This document shows positions 51,315 to 61,357 of a DNA stretch of 64,000 nucleotides, piece after piece (positions within the stretch are counted from its first letter, which is position 1; every line of letters begins with the position of its first letter). Where the stretch lies: the NCBI RefSeq assembly GCF_022965805.1, contig NW_027330893.1, positions 36,001 to 100,000 on the forward strand. The letters run 5' to 3'. The translations under genes were made by a program, and so were the position numbers. Below the pieces are notes generated by a model, which worked only from the letters and a program-made list of their open reading frames with translations, was not told where the DNA came from and made no database searches. The stretch comes from Primulina eburnea (taxonomy: Eukaryota; Streptophyta; Magnoliopsida; Lamiales; Gesneriaceae).

Positions 51315-54312
51315 TCAATCCAAGTTCTTTTTAAGAATAGCATGCAAAAGTGTTCCCAAAGTTTTATTGACAACTTCAGTTTGTCCATCTGTTTGAGAAT
51401 GACAAGTAGTAGAAAACAACAATTTTGTGCCAAGTTTAGCCCATAAATTATTCCAAAAGTAACTCAAAAATTTAACATTGCGACGAGAAACAATAGTCCT
51501 AGGCATGCCATGCAACCTAGCGACTTCTCTAAAGAACAAATCCGTAATGTCTGAAGCATCATCGGTTTCATGACAAGCTATAAAATGTGCCATCTTTGAG
51601 AATCTATCCACAACTACAAAAATAGAATCCCTCCTCTTCTTAGGCCTAGGCAACTCCAAAATAAAGTCCAGAGAAATGTCAATCCAAGTTCTTTTTAAGA
51701 ATAGCACGCAAAAGTGTTCCCAAAGTTTTATTGACAACTTCAGTTTGTCCATCTGTTTGAGAATGACAAATAGTAGAAAACAACAATTTTGTGCCAAGTT
51801 TAGCCCATAAATTATTCCAAAAGTAACTCAAAAATTTAACATTGCGACGAGAAACAATAGTCCTAGGCTTGCCATGCAACCTAGCGACTTCTCTAAAGAA
51901 CAAATCCGTAATGTTTGAAGCATCATCGGTTTCATGACAAGCTATAAAATGAGCCATCTTTGAGAATCTATCCACAACTACAAAAATAGAATCCCTCCTC
52001 TTCTTAGGCCTAGGCAACTCCAAACTAAAGTCCAGAGAAATGTCAATCCAAGTTCTTTTTAAGAATAGCACGCAAAAGTGTTCCCAAAGTTCTATTGACA
52101 ACTTCAGTTTGTCCATCCGTTTGAGGATGACAAGTAGTAGAAAACAACAATTTTGTGCCAAGTTTAGCCCATAAATTATTCCAAAAGTAACTCAAAAATC
52201 TAACATTGCGACGAGAAACAATAGTCCTAGGCATGCCATGCAACCTAGCGACTTCTCTAAAGAACAAATCCGCAATGTTTGAAGCATCATCGGTTTTATG
52301 ACAAGCTATAAAATGTGCCATCTTAGAGAATCTATCCACAACAACCCCAAAATAAAGTCCATAGAAATGTAAATCCAAGTTCTTTTTAAGAATAGCACGC
52401 AAAGTGTTCCCAAAGTTATATTGACAACTTCAGTTTGTCCATCTGTTTGAGGATGACAAGTAGTAGAAAACAACAATTTTGTGGCAAGTTTAGCCCATAA
52501 ATTATTCCAAAAATAACTCAAAAATTTAACATTGCGACGAGAAACAATAGTCCTAGGCATGCCATGCAACCTAGCGACTTCTCTAAAGAACAAATCCGCA
52601 ATGTTTGAAGCATCATCGGTTTCATGACAAGCTATAAAATGTGCCATCTTAGAGAATCTATCCACAACTACAAAAATAGAATGCCTCCTCTTCTTAGGCC
52701 TAGGCAACTCCAAAATAAAGTCCAGATAAATGTCATTCCAAGTTCTTTTTAAGAATAGCACGCAAAAGTGTTCCCAAAGTTCTATTGACAACTTCAGTTT
52801 GTCCACCCGTTTGAGGATGACAAGTAGTAGAAAACAACAATTTTGTGCCAAGTTTAGCCCATAAATTATTCCAAAAGTAACTCAAAAATCTAACATTGCG
52901 ACGAGAAACAATAGTCCTAGGTATGCCATGCAACCTAGCGACTTCTCTAAAGAACAAATCCGCAATATTTGAAGCATCATCGGTTTTATGACAAGCTATA
53001 AAATGTGGCATCTTAGAGAATCTATCCACAACTACAAAAATAGAATCCCTCCTCTTCTTAGGCCTAGGCAACTCCAAAATAAAGTCCAGAGAAATGTCAA
53101 TCCAAGTTCTTTTTAAGAATAGCACGCAAAAGTGTTCTCAAAGTTCTGTTGACAACTTCAGTTTGCCCATCCGTTTGAGGATGACAAGTAGTAGAAAACA
53201 ACAATTTTATGCCAAGTTTAGCCCATAAATTATTCCAAAAGTAACTCAAAAATCTAACATTGCGACGAGAAACAATAGTCCTAGGCATGCCATGCAACCT
53301 AGCGACTTCTCTAAAGAACAAATCCGTAATGTTTGAAGCATCATCGGTTTCATGACAAGCTATAAAATGTGCCATCTTTGAGAATCTATCCACAACTACA
53401 AAAATAGAATCCCTCCTCTTCTTAGGCCTAGGCAACTCCAAAATAAAGTCCAGAGAAATGTCAATCCAAGTTCTTTTTAAGAATAGCACGCACAAGTGTT
53501 CCCAAAGTTCTATTGACAACTTCAGTTTGTCCATCCGTTTGAGGATGACAAGTAGTAGAAAACAACAATTTTGTGCCAAGTTTAGCCCATAAATTATTCC
53601 AAAAGTAACCCAAAAATCTAACATTGCGACGAGAAACAATAGTCCTAGGCATGCCATGCAACCTAGCGACTTCTCTAAAGAACAAATCCGCAATGTTTGA
53701 AGCATCATCGGTTTTATGACAAGCTATAAAATGTGCCATCTTAGAGAATCTATCCACAACAACCCCAAAATAAAGTCCATAGAAATGTCAATCCAAGTTC
53801 TTTTTAAGAATAGCACGCAAAAGTGTTCCCAAAGTTTTATTGACAACTTCAGTTTGTCCATCTGTTTGAGGATGACAAGTAGTAGAAAACAACAATTTTG
53901 TGCCAAGTTTGGCCCATAAATTATTCCAAAAGTAACTCAAAAATTTAACATTGCGACGAGAAACAATAGTCCTAGGCATGCCATGCAACCTAGCGACTTC
54001 TCTAAAGAACAAATCCGTAATGTTTGAAGCATCATTGGTTTCATGACCAGCTATAAAATGTGACATCTTAGAGAATCTATCCACAACTACAAAAATAGAA
54101 TCCCTCCTCTTCTTAGGCCTAGGCAACCCCAACTAAAGTCCATAGAAATGTCAATCCAAGTTCTTTTTAAGAATAGCACGCAAAAGTGTTCCCAAAGTTT
54201 TATTGACAACTTCAGTTTGTCCATCTGTTTGAGAATGACAAGTAGTAGAAAACAACAATTTTGTGCCAAGTTTAGCCCATAAATTATTCCACAAGTAACT
54301 CAAAAATTTAAC
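51315..54312 (-). repeat. Less homogenised right part of the array next to the CRM-like insertion
   Basis: About eight monomers here carry many private substitutions not seen elsewhere (for example TTTGTCCACC near 52800, TTTGCCCATCC near 53162, ATTTTATGCC near 53205, ATCATTGGTTTC near 54033). They do not fit the nearby 2.88-kb repeat. The last monomer is cut at 54312 by the insertion and resumes at 61605. Confidence 0.65.
54308..54312. other. Left copy of the target-site duplication (TTAAC)
   Basis: TTAAC immediately precedes the LTR terminus TGATGCGAAC. The same 5 bases follow the inverted LTR at 61605-61609. Together they rebuild the normal monomer sequence AAAAATTTAACATTGCGACG, proving that the whole 54313-61604 block is an insertion in one monomer. 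Confidence 0.93.
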
Positions 54313-55224
54313 TGATGCGAACGTGGACGTCCCAAGGAAAACATGGGATCCTTTGCAGTTGCCGGAGGGACCAATCACGAGGGGTCGACTAAAGAGATTC
54401 AAGGAGGCGCTACAAGGAGTCATGAGTAAGCCTGAAGAGGTCGCGATGCATGGGAGTACGATTGGAGGCCAACGGAAAGTCGTTCAAACATTGGTGTTGC
54501 TTACCGAGTCTGGACGGACCAGTACACGTACCTGCACACGGGGTCCGTGTCCTTCACAAGCTGGGGAGGGTTTTTACAGTGGCTCCACGGACCTGGAGAC
54601 GGACCCAGGCACGGGGTCCGTGCCCTTTGAAGTTGGCAAATACAGTGCCTACACGGACCCGTACACGGAGGTGAGCACGGGGTCCGTGTCGCTTGATCCC
54701 GATTGAAGAGTTTTACAGTATGTACACGGACCCGTCTACGGACGTCTGCACGGGGTCCGTGTCCTCTGTTTTCTGCGTGGATTTGTTTCCTTTTCTGGAG
54801 TTTTATTATTTTGGGAGACTAGATTGCATGGTATCTTTTGATATATTGACTATGTTGGACGAAAAATTACAGACAATACATATTTTATTTTGAGTTTATC
54901 AAAAACTTTTGAGAATTTTCTCTCAACTTTTCAAAGCCAAGCTTTGTCAAATCAAATCAAACTTATCAAAGTTTTTAACTTTGTGGCGTTTGTCGATCGT
55001 TGCTTGAGCGGATTGTCGTAGGCAAAGTTCTTCGAAGGTTCGTATAGTTTTCGATTGTTTATCCTCGTGTTTATTTGTTGCTAAACTCTTGCTAGTTTAG
55101 AGGTGAATATCACACAATACTTGAATCAAAAGATCGGGAAAACACACGGATCTTAATATCGTAATTGAATAGAGGGTGCGATTTATTTTTAATCGTGTTT
55201 GCTATTTATTCGTGTCAAGATTCA
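54313..55224 (+). repeat. 5' LTR of the CRM-like element
   Basis: 912 bp, from TGATGCGAAC to AAGATTCA (TGA...TCA termini). The first 394 bp also read as an open frame (54323-54706) because they duplicate the pol C-terminus present in the 3' LTR; this is not a separate gene. It contains four CACGGGGTCCGTG palindromes. Relative to the 3' LTR it has 12 extra bases near 54522. I could not identify a convincing TATA box; the AT-rich GATATATTGAC near 54840 is a weak candidate. Confidence 0.93.
54537..54761 (+). promoter_or_regulatory. Four spaced CACGGGGTCCGTG palindromes in the LTR
   Basis: The 13-bp near-palindrome occurs at 54537-54549, 54610-54622, 54676-54688 and 54749-54761, at steps of 73, 66 and 73 bp. 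Complementary-type ACACGGACCC blocks lie between them. The same set is in the 3' LTR (about 60663-60890). Three of the four lie within the pol coding tail, giving recurring GTGSV/TRGPC residues. They may be protein-binding or RNA-hairpin elements; this is inference. Confidence 0.6.
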
Positions 55225-55231
55225 TATCATT

Positions 55232-55249
55232 TGGTATCAGAACGCCAGG
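55232..55249 (+). other. Primer binding site, initiator tRNA-Met-like
   Basis: TGGTATCAGAACGCCAGG, seven bases after the LTR end. The first ten bases match the tRNA-iMet complement perfectly; then an AGC to AACG change interrupts the match before CCAGG resumes. The 7-bp gap between LTR and PBS is longer than the usual 0-5. Confidence 0.75.
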
Positions 55250-55859
55250 TTTATTGAATTCAAGTAAATTATCTTGTTCTTAAATTGCAGATCTGTATTA
55301 TTTCTTCGAATATTTTCAGATCTGTTTTGTTCTATCGTTCTTCGTATTTTTTTCGTGAATCTGTGATACACGAAATTTTGAGTCCTTTTTTTTTTTTTGA
55401 ATTTTCGGAATTCAAAGAGGAGGAAAAAAAAAAAAAAAAAAGAGTACAAAAGTTCCGAAAATTCACCATTATTTCTTTTTGATATATTGTTCTATTGTCT
55501 TCATAGAGTCATATTCAATTGTCTCACACAGTCAAAAAAAAAAAAAAAATTTTCCTATATTCGAATTTCTTGTCTACACAGTCCAAGTGAGTCGGTCGCA
55601 TTTTTTCACAAGTTTGAACTTTGATTGTTTGATATACCCACAATACAAAGCTTGAGCACTTCCAAGAGAGCTTTCAAAATTCGAGTGATACACTTGAGTG
55701 AGAGTGACTTTTCTTTGGAGTGAACGGTGAGTATTTGTTGTGAGCATACAAATAAAGAGGTAAAAGACGAGTGAATTTCTTTGGAGTGATCGTGAGCATT
55801 TGGGTGAGGATTATTTTATTTCTACTAACCTTTTCTTGCATGTACAACTTTGAAATTAA
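55250..55859 (+). other. Leader of the CRM-like element
   Basis: 610 bp without a convincing coding frame. It contains long homopolymers: T13 at 55386-55398, A18 at 55424-55441 and A16 at 55534-55549. The first two flank GAATTTTCGGAATTC, so the RNA could form a strong hairpin. A 27-bp block around TTTCTTTGGAGTGA occurs twice, near 55709 and 55776. Packaging signals are expected here but not identifiable. Confidence 0.6.
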
Positions 55860-57722
55860 ATGGAGAGGGAGGTAGGAGATAGTTCGAATTCGGGGGTGTC
55901 CAAAGCTCATCTAGATGCGTTGTTTGGGGATTTTGGTAGAATGATGACGACCCAAATGGAGTCGTTGAATGAGAGGTTGGATAAACTTGAGGTTAGTGTT
56001 AGTGGGGGTAAACCTAAGCCTAGGGATTTGGGTAGAGATGACGAGGAGTATGATCTAGGAGGAGGCGATGAGAGTCAAAATGAGAATTGGGGTAGGAATG
56101 GGAGAGATAGAGGATTTGGAAGAGGAAGAAGAGAAGCTATGAGGGGTAGGTATGAGGAGACTAGGGAAGATGGTCACATGGGTAGCATTAAGATGAAAAT
56201 CCCTTCATTCCATGGGAAATCTGACCCGGAGGCGTACCTAGAATGGGAAAAGAGGGTAGAGTTCGTATTTGCATGCCACCACTACTCCGAACAAAAGAAG
56301 GTGTGGTTGGCGGTGGTTGAATTCTTAGACTATGCTCTCATTTGGTGGGATCAATTAGTGACCACTAAAAGAAAGTATAATGAGAGACCTATTGAATCTT
56401 GGGATGAGATGAAGAGTGTAATGAGGAAGAGGTTTGTGCCTAACCATTACTATAGGGAGATGTTTAAGAGGTTACAAACTTTGAGGCAAGGGTTGAAGAG
56501 TGTTGAGGACTACTATAAGGAGATGGAAGTACTCATGATTAGGGCAAATATTGAGGAGGATAATGAAGCAACTATGGCTCGTTTTCTTTGTGGTTTGAAC
56601 AGGGAGATCCAAGATCAAGTGGAGCTTCGGCACTACTTAGAACTAGACGAGATGGTGCAAATGGCCATAAAGGTGGAGCAACAACTCAAGAGGCGAGGAG
56701 TTGGCCGCACCAATCAAACCGGAGGTGCATCATCTTCTTGGAGATCAAATGTGGGGAAGCGTGAGGAGAACAAAGTGGTGGCCAAGCCCAAATTTGAGAC
56801 CAAACAAGAAGCGCCTAAGCAAGGAGTCCAAGGTAAATCTGAAACTCCTTCTAATCGCTCTAGAGATGTTAGATGTTTTAGGTGTCAAGGGTTGGGCCAT
56901 ATTGCTAGTGAGTGTCCTAATAAGAGAGTCATGTTTTTGAATGATTATGGTGAGTATGAGTCTCAAAGTGAGGGGGATGGCGAGGGTAGTGATGATGATA
57001 TGCCGGAGTTGGAGGATCCCGATGAGGGATATGGGGCGGTTGTAGGAGAAGCTCTAGTGACTAGGCGAATCATGAGTGCCCAAGTCAAAGATGAGGAGAT
57101 TAACCAAAGGGAAAACTTGTTTCACACTAGATGTTTTGTGAGTGGTAAGGTGTGCAATGTAATCATAGATGGGGGAAGTTGCACCAATGTGGCTAGCATT
57201 GAGATGGTTGAGAAATTGGGATTGCCTACAATAAAACATCCTCAACCATATAAGCTTCAATGGTTGAACGATTGTGCGGAGGTGAGAGTGAATAGGCAAG
57301 TTCTAGTGTCCTTTTCAATTGGGAAGTATGTGGATGAGGTTTTGTGTGACATGGTACCTATGCATGCTTGTCATATTTTGTTGGGTAGGCCATGGCAATT
57401 TGATAGGCGAGTGACTCACGATGGGTTCAAAAATAAGTACTCGTTTGTCTTGAAAAAAGAAACTGTTGTCCTACTTCCATTGTCCCCAAAGCAAGTATTG
57501 GAGGACCACTTGAAAAAGAAAAAGAGAGATGAGGCCGAAAAAAAGAGTGAACTAAAAAGTGAGATGGCCTTTGAAAACAAACATGAAGTGGCTGAAAAAA
57601 AGAGTGAACAAAAGAGTGAGATAGCCACAAAAATAAAAAAAGAGAGGAAAGAAAATGAGGGAAAAGAAAAAAGAGGAAAGAGGCCAAAAAGAATTCTTAT
57701 ATGGCCCAAAAAGGTGAGGTAA
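55860..57722 (+). CDS. gag: Gag-protease polyprotein of the CRM-like element
   Basis: A 620-residue product that would form the virus-like particle and process the polyprotein. Residues 1-100 are charged, with an Arg/Gly-rich stretch (76-98). The retrotransposon gag domain covers about 108-275, with [17 protein letters not shown] and the WWDQL motif. A CX2CX4HX4C zinc knuckle spans 339-352 ([14 protein letters not shown]), followed by an acidic stretch (366-390). The aspartic protease motif is IIDGGS at 435-440; DGGS in place of DTGA is common in this group of plant elements. The tail (540-615) is rich in Lys and Glu, with a repeated EKKSE unit. The start is the first in-frame ATG after the leader. 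The frame overlaps the pol frame (22 bp from the pol ATG); pol is in the -1 frame and stays open back to 57659. I see no canonical slippery heptamer in register. Confidence 0.92.
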   Translation: MEREVGDSSNSGVSKAHLDALFGDFGRMMTTQMESLNERLDKLEVSVSGGKPKPRDLGRDDEEYDLGGGDESQNENWGRNGRDRGFGRGRREAMRGRYEETREDGHMGSIKMKIPSFHGKSDPEAYLEWEKRVEFVFACHHYSEQKKVWLAVVEFLDYALIWWDQLVTTKRKYNERPIESWDEMKSVMRKRFVPNHYYREMFKRLQTLRQGLKSVEDYYKEMEVLMIRANIEEDNEATMARFLCGLNREIQDQVELRHYLELDEMVQMAIKVEQQLKRRGVGRTNQTGGASSSWRSNVGKREENKVVAKPKFETKQEAPKQGVQGKSETPSNRSRDVRCFRCQGLGHIASECPNKRVMFLNDYGEYESQSEGDGEGSDDDMPELEDPDEGYGAVVGEALVTRRIMSAQVKDEEINQRENLFHTRCFVSGKVCNVIIDGGSCTNVASIEMVEKLGLPTIKHPQPYKLQWLNDCAEVRVNRQVLVSFSIGKYVDEVLCDMVPMHACHILLGRPWQFDRRVTHDGFKNKYSFVLKKETVVLLPLSPKQVLEDHLKKKKRDEAEKKSELKSEMAFENKHEVAEKKSEQKSEIATKIKKERKENEGKEKRGKRPKRILIWPKKVR

Positions 57723-60700
57723 AACACTTGTTGCACACACATGAGCCACTTGTGTTAATTCTTTACAAGGAGATCCTCCTTAACACAAGTGATATAGCCG
57801 GATCCCTTCCGAGCATTGTTGTTTCACTATTGCAGGAATTTGACGATGTATTTCCGGAGGAGCTACCTCAAGGCTTACCACCATTGAGGGGAATTGAGCA
57901 CCAAATTGACTTGGTGCCCGGGAGTGCCTTGCCGAACCGTCCAGCTTATAGGAGCAATCCGGAGGAGACTAAGGAGCTGCAAAGGCAGGTAAGTGAGTTA
58001 TTAGATAAAGGTTATGTGCGTGAGTCCATGTCACCTTGTGCGGTGCCTGTTTTGCTAGTCCCTAAGAAAGATGGCTCATGGCGTATGTGTGTCGACTGTA
58101 GGGCAATCAATAACATAACCATTAAGTATAGGCATCCCATACCTAGACTAGATGATATGTTAGATGAATTGCATGGATCTTGCATCTTTAGCAAAATTGA
58201 CTTAAGAAGTGGCTACCATCAAATTAGGATGAGGGAAGGTGATGAGTGGAAAACTGCTTTTAAAACTAAGTATGGGTTGTATGAGTGGATGGTTATGCCT
58301 TTTGGTTTAACTAATGCACCTAGCACCTTTATGAGGTTAATGTATCATGTCTTGCGTGCACATATAGGTAAATTTGTTGTGGTTTACTTTGATGATATCC
58401 TAGTGTATAGCAAGAATCTTGAAGAGCATGTTAAACACTTGAAACTTGTGCTAATCACATTAAGGGCTGAAAATTTGTATGCTAACTTAAAGAAGTGTGA
58501 TTTTTGTACAAACAAACTTGTGTTTCTTGGTTTCGTTGTGAGTTCACAAGGGATACAAGTGGATGAAGACAAGGTAAGTGCTATTCGAGATTGGCCATCG
58601 CCTACTACTGTTGGTCAAGTCCGAAGCTTTCATGGTCTTGCAAGCTTCTATAGGAGGTTTGTCAAGGATTTTAGCGCATTGGCGGCACCAATGACGGCGG
58701 TGATCAAGAAGAACGTTCCATTCTATTGGGGCGAGGAGCAAGAGAAGTCCTTTAATATCATTAAGCAAAAGTTGATTAATGCTCATTTACTTGTCTTACC
58801 TGATTTTGCTAATACTTTTGAAATTGAATGTGATGCATCAGGTGTAGGTATTGGTGGAGTGTTGATGCAAGGAGGGCGGTCGGTGGCATACTTTAGTGAG
58901 AAGCTCAATGGAGCGGCATTTACCTATCCCACGTATGATAAGGAGTTCTACGCACTTGTGAGGACCCTAGAGACGTGGCAGCACTACTTGAGGCCTAAAG
59001 AATTTGTGATTCACACGGATCATGAGTCTCTTAAGCACCTTAAGGGGCAACAAAAGCTGAACAAGAGGCATGCTAAGTGGGTGGCCTTCATAGAGACATT
59101 CCCCTACATGATCAAGTATAAGCAAGGTAAGGAAAATGTAGTGGCCGACGCACTATCACGGAGGTATGTACTTTTCTCTACTTTGGAATCTAAAATATTG
59201 GGGTTTGAACTTGTTAAAGAGTTGTATGTGCTAGATGATGATTTTAAGGAAGTGTTTGAAACTTGTATGCATGGTCCACATGATAAATTCTACTTGCATA
59301 AAGGTTTCTTGTTTAGAGAGGATAGATTGTGCATTCCCAAGTCATCGATTCGTGAATTACTTGTTAGGGAGGCACATGGGGGTGGACTAATGGGACACTT
59401 TGGGGTGGCCAAAACTTTAAGTGCATTGCATGAACATTTTTTTTGGCCACACATGAAACGTGATGTTGAGCGTATTTGTGAGAGGTGCGTAACTTGTAGA
59501 CAAGCTAAGTCTAGAACACTACCACATGGATTATATACACCACTTTCCGTCCCTAGTGAACCTTGGGTTGATATATCTATGGACTTTGTTTTGGGATTAC
59601 CTAGGACAAAGAAGGGGAGGGACTCTATATTTGTTGTTGTGGATAGGTTTTCTAAAATGGCACACTTCATTGCTTGTCACAAGACTGATGATGCATCTAA
59701 TATTGCGGACCTATTCTTTAGAGAAGTTGTTAGGCTACATGGCATGCCTAGGACCATTGTGTCGGACCGTGATGTTAAATTCCTAAGTTATTTCTGGAAA
59801 ACACTGTGGGCTAAACTTGGCACTAAATTACTGTTTTCTACGACCTGTCATCCTCAGACTGATGGTCAAACTGAGGTAGTTAATAGGACGTTAGGAACTT
59901 TATTACGTGCTATTCTCAAGAAGAACTTAAAGAATTGGGAAAATTGCTTGCCATTTGTTGAATTTGCTTATAATCGTTGTGTGCATTCTACTACTAGCTA
60001 TTCACCATTTGAAATTGTATACGGTTTTAATCCTTTGACTCCGTTGGATTTGATGTCTTTACCTGTGAGTGAAAGGTTAAACTTAGACGGTAAAAAGAAG
60101 GCTGAATTCGTTAGGAGTTTGCATGAGAAGGTAAAAGCCAATATTGAGAAGCGAAATGAGCAATATGCTAAGCAAGCTAACAAGGGGAAAAAGAAGGTGG
60201 TATTCGAGAAGGGCGATTGGGTGTGGCTACACTTGAGGAAGGAGAGGTTTCCGGAGAAGCGACGCTCAAAGCTATTACCTAGGGGCGATGGACCATTTCA
60301 AGTACTTGAGAGGATCAATGACAACGCCTACAAACTCGACTTGCCAGGTGAGTACAACGTAAGTTCTACATTTAATGTTAGTGATTTGTCGTTGTTTGAT
60401 GTAGGTGATGAGCAAGATTTGAGGACAAATCCTTTTCAAGAAGGGGAGGATGATGCGAACGTGGACGTCCCAAGGAAAACATGGGATCCTTTGCAGTTGC
60501 CGGAGGGACCAATCACGAGGGGTCGACTAAAGAGATTCAAGGAGGCGCTACAAGGAGTCATGAGTAAGCCTGAAGAGGTCGCGATGCATGGGAGTACGAT
60601 TGGAGGCCAACGGAAAGTCGTTCAAACATTGGTGTTGCTTACCGAGTCTGGACGGACCTGCACACGGGGTCCGTGTCCTTCACAAGCTGGGGAGGGTTTT

Positions 60701-60832
60701 TACAGTGGCTCCACGGACCTGGAGACGGACCCAGGCACGGGGTCCGTGCCCTTTGAAGTTGGCAAATACAGTGCCTACACGGACCCATACACGGAGGTGA
60801 GCACGGGGTCCGTGTCGCTTGATCCCGATTGA
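57701..60832 (+). CDS. pol: Pol polyprotein: reverse transcriptase, RNase H, integrase
   Basis: A 1043-residue enzyme polyprotein that copies the RNA to DNA and inserts it. Reverse transcriptase covers about 50-340, with D167 in [10 protein letters not shown] and the YFDD box at 229-232. RNase H covers about 370-490, with D378 (CDAS), D440 (TDHES) and D483 (ADALSRR). The integrase zinc-binding domain has H559, H566, C596 and C599. The catalytic core has D628, D689 and E725; the last two are 35 residues apart, as in DDE integrases. The C-terminal domain includes [14 protein letters not shown] (838-851). The end, from about residue 918, is encoded inside the 3' LTR and includes [16 protein letters not shown]. 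All catalytic residues are present and there is no internal stop. Translation could start at the ATG (context TATATGGCC) or follow a -1 shift from gag. Its core (622-742) is the homologue of the surrounding satellite monomer. Confidence 0.93.
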   Translation: MAQKGEVKHLLHTHEPLVLILYKEILLNTSDIAGSLPSIVVSLLQEFDDVFPEELPQGLPPLRGIEHQIDLVPGSALPNRPAYRSNPEETKELQRQVSELLDKGYVRESMSPCAVPVLLVPKKDGSWRMCVDCRAINNITIKYRHPIPRLDDMLDELHGSCIFSKIDLRSGYHQIRMREGDEWKTAFKTKYGLYEWMVMPFGLTNAPSTFMRLMYHVLRAHIGKFVVVYFDDILVYSKNLEEHVKHLKLVLITLRAENLYANLKKCDFCTNKLVFLGFVVSSQGIQVDEDKVSAIRDWPSPTTVGQVRSFHGLASFYRRFVKDFSALAAPMTAVIKKNVPFYWGEEQEKSFNIIKQKLINAHLLVLPDFANTFEIECDASGVGIGGVLMQGGRSVAYFSEKLNGAAFTYPTYDKEFYALVRTLETWQHYLRPKEFVIHTDHESLKHLKGQQKLNKRHAKWVAFIETFPYMIKYKQGKENVVADALSRRYVLFSTLESKILGFELVKELYVLDDDFKEVFETCMHGPHDKFYLHKGFLFREDRLCIPKSSIRELLVREAHGGGLMGHFGVAKTLSALHEHFFWPHMKRDVERICERCVTCRQAKSRTLPHGLYTPLSVPSEPWVDISMDFVLGLPRTKKGRDSIFVVVDRFSKMAHFIACHKTDDASNIADLFFREVVRLHGMPRTIVSDRDVKFLSYFWKTLWAKLGTKLLFSTTCHPQTDGQTEVVNRTLGTLLRAILKKNLKNWENCLPFVEFAYNRCVHSTTSYSPFEIVYGFNPLTPLDLMSLPVSERLNLDGKKKAEFVRSLHEKVKANIEKRNEQYAKQANKGKKKVVFEKGDWVWLHLRKERFPEKRRSKLLPRGDGPFQVLERINDNAYKLDLPGEYNVSSTFNVSDLSLFDVGDEQDLRTNPFQEGEDDANVDVPRKTWDPLQLPEGPITRGRLKRFKEALQGVMSKPEEVAMHGSTIGGQRKVVQTLVLLTESGRTCTRGPCPSQAGEGFYSGSTDLETDPGTGSVPFEVGKYSAYTDPYTEVSTGSVSLDPD
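60438..60450 (+). other. Polypurine tract
   Basis: AAGAAGGGGAGGA lies directly before the 3' LTR terminus TGATGCGAAC. It is the expected primer for plus-strand DNA synthesis. It is within the pol frame, encoding part of QEGEDD, so coding and replication functions overlap here. Confidence 0.9.
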
Positions 60833-61350
60833 AGAGTTTTACAGTATGTACACGGACCCGTCTACGGACGTTTGCACGGGGTCCGTGTCCTCTGTTTTCT
60901 GCGCGGATTTGTTTCCTTTTCTAGAGTTTTATTATTTTGGGAGACTAGATTGCATGGTATCTTTTGATATATTGACTATGTTGGACGAAAAATTACAGAC
61001 AATACATATTTTATTTTGAGTTTATCAAAAACTTTTGAGAATTTTCTCTCAACTTTTCAAAGCCAAGCTTTGTCAAATCAAATCAAACTTATCAAAGTTT
61101 TTAACTTTGTGGCGTTTGTCGATCGTTGCTTATGCGGATTGTCGTAGGCAAAGTTCTTCGAAGGTTCGTATAGTTTTCGATTGTTTATCCTCGTGTTTAT
61201 TTGTTGCTAAACTCTTGCTAGTTTAGAGGTGAATATCACACAATACTTGAATCAAAAGATCGGGAAAACACACAGATCTTAATATCGTAATTGAATAGAG
61301 GGTGCGATTTATTTTTAATCGTGTTTGCTATTTATTCGTGTCAAGATTCA
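60451..61350 (+). repeat. 3' LTR of the CRM-like element
   Basis: 900 bp, the same termini as the 5' LTR. Differences by eye: a 12-bp loss between GGACC repeats near 60657, and seven substitutions (near 60788, 60871, 60903, 60922, 61132-61133 and 61273). The pol frame ends at 60832 inside it. The LTR is not followed by the target duplication, because an inverted LTR piece intervenes. Confidence 0.93.
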
Positions 61351-61357
61351 AATGACG
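61351..61357. other. 7-bp spacer (AATGACG) between two tail-to-tail LTR ends
   Basis: It separates the U5 end of the 3' LTR (AAGATTCA) from the U5 end of an inverted LTR (TGAATCTT). The flanks form a palindrome of about 15 bp on each side. It could be filler DNA from end joining. Confidence 0.7.

Larger units (their letters stand above)
6024..54312 (-). repeat. Satellite array of integrase-core monomers (about 140 copies, basic period 364 bp)
   Basis: The same unit repeats head to tail for 48.3 kb. Read on the minus strand each unit encodes, in order, [63 protein letters not shown] and [12 protein letters not shown]. This is the DDE catalytic core of a Ty3/gypsy integrase, equal to residues about 622-742 of the pol protein at 57701-60832 (nucleotides 59564-59927). 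The head-to-tail junction joins the codons after KKN directly to WIDIS and makes a TGA stop. The basic period is 364 bp (not a multiple of 3); 327-bp and 235-bp variants occur. The second catalytic Asp (SDRD in intact integrases) is replaced in every monomer I read, giving SRRN or SGRD and occasionally other forms. Indels and nonsense codons occur in some monomers and are then copied in higher-order repeats. There are no spacers or host genes. Confidence 0.96.
54313..61350 (+). mobile_element. Full-length CRM-like Ty3/gypsy retrotransposon
   Basis: The element has two LTRs (912 and 900 bp) differing by 7 substitutions and one 12-bp deletion by eye, a primer binding site, a leader, intact gag-protease and pol frames, and a polypurine tract. 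The LTR begins TGATG; the pol frame runs through the polypurine tract into the 3' LTR and ends with a GPITR-containing tail, and no canonical chromodomain is seen. These traits fit the CRM (centromeric retrotransposon) clade as I know it; a tree would be needed to settle the clade. Divergence near 0.8% means a recent insertion, about 0.3 million years at the grass LTR rate of 1.3e-8, which is a rough guide only. Every gene looks complete, so it may be autonomous. Confidence 0.9.

Noticed and set aside
6024..54312. CRISPR-like regular repeat array
   Set aside because: Units are contiguous and encode an integrase core throughout; there are no unique spacers, no cas genes, and the surrounding DNA is plant retrotransposon sequence.
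6046..54423. About one hundred minus-strand open frames of 60-270 codons as integrase genes
   Set aside because: They are slices of the same satellite unit, lack the second catalytic Asp, zinc-binding and C-terminal domains, and end at stops made by the tandem junction.
54323..54706. 127-codon plus-strand frame as a separate gene
   Set aside because: It is the 5' LTR copy of the pol C-terminus, without its own start context or upstream gene.
54838..54850. TATA box of the CRM-like LTR (GATATATTGAC)
   Set aside because: Weak match without supporting context; several other AT-rich tracts are equally plausible, so it is not annotated as a promoter.
61351..61355. AATGA after the 3' LTR as right target-site duplication
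   Set aside because: It does not match TTAAC on the left. The true partner is at 61605-61609, after the inverted LTR.
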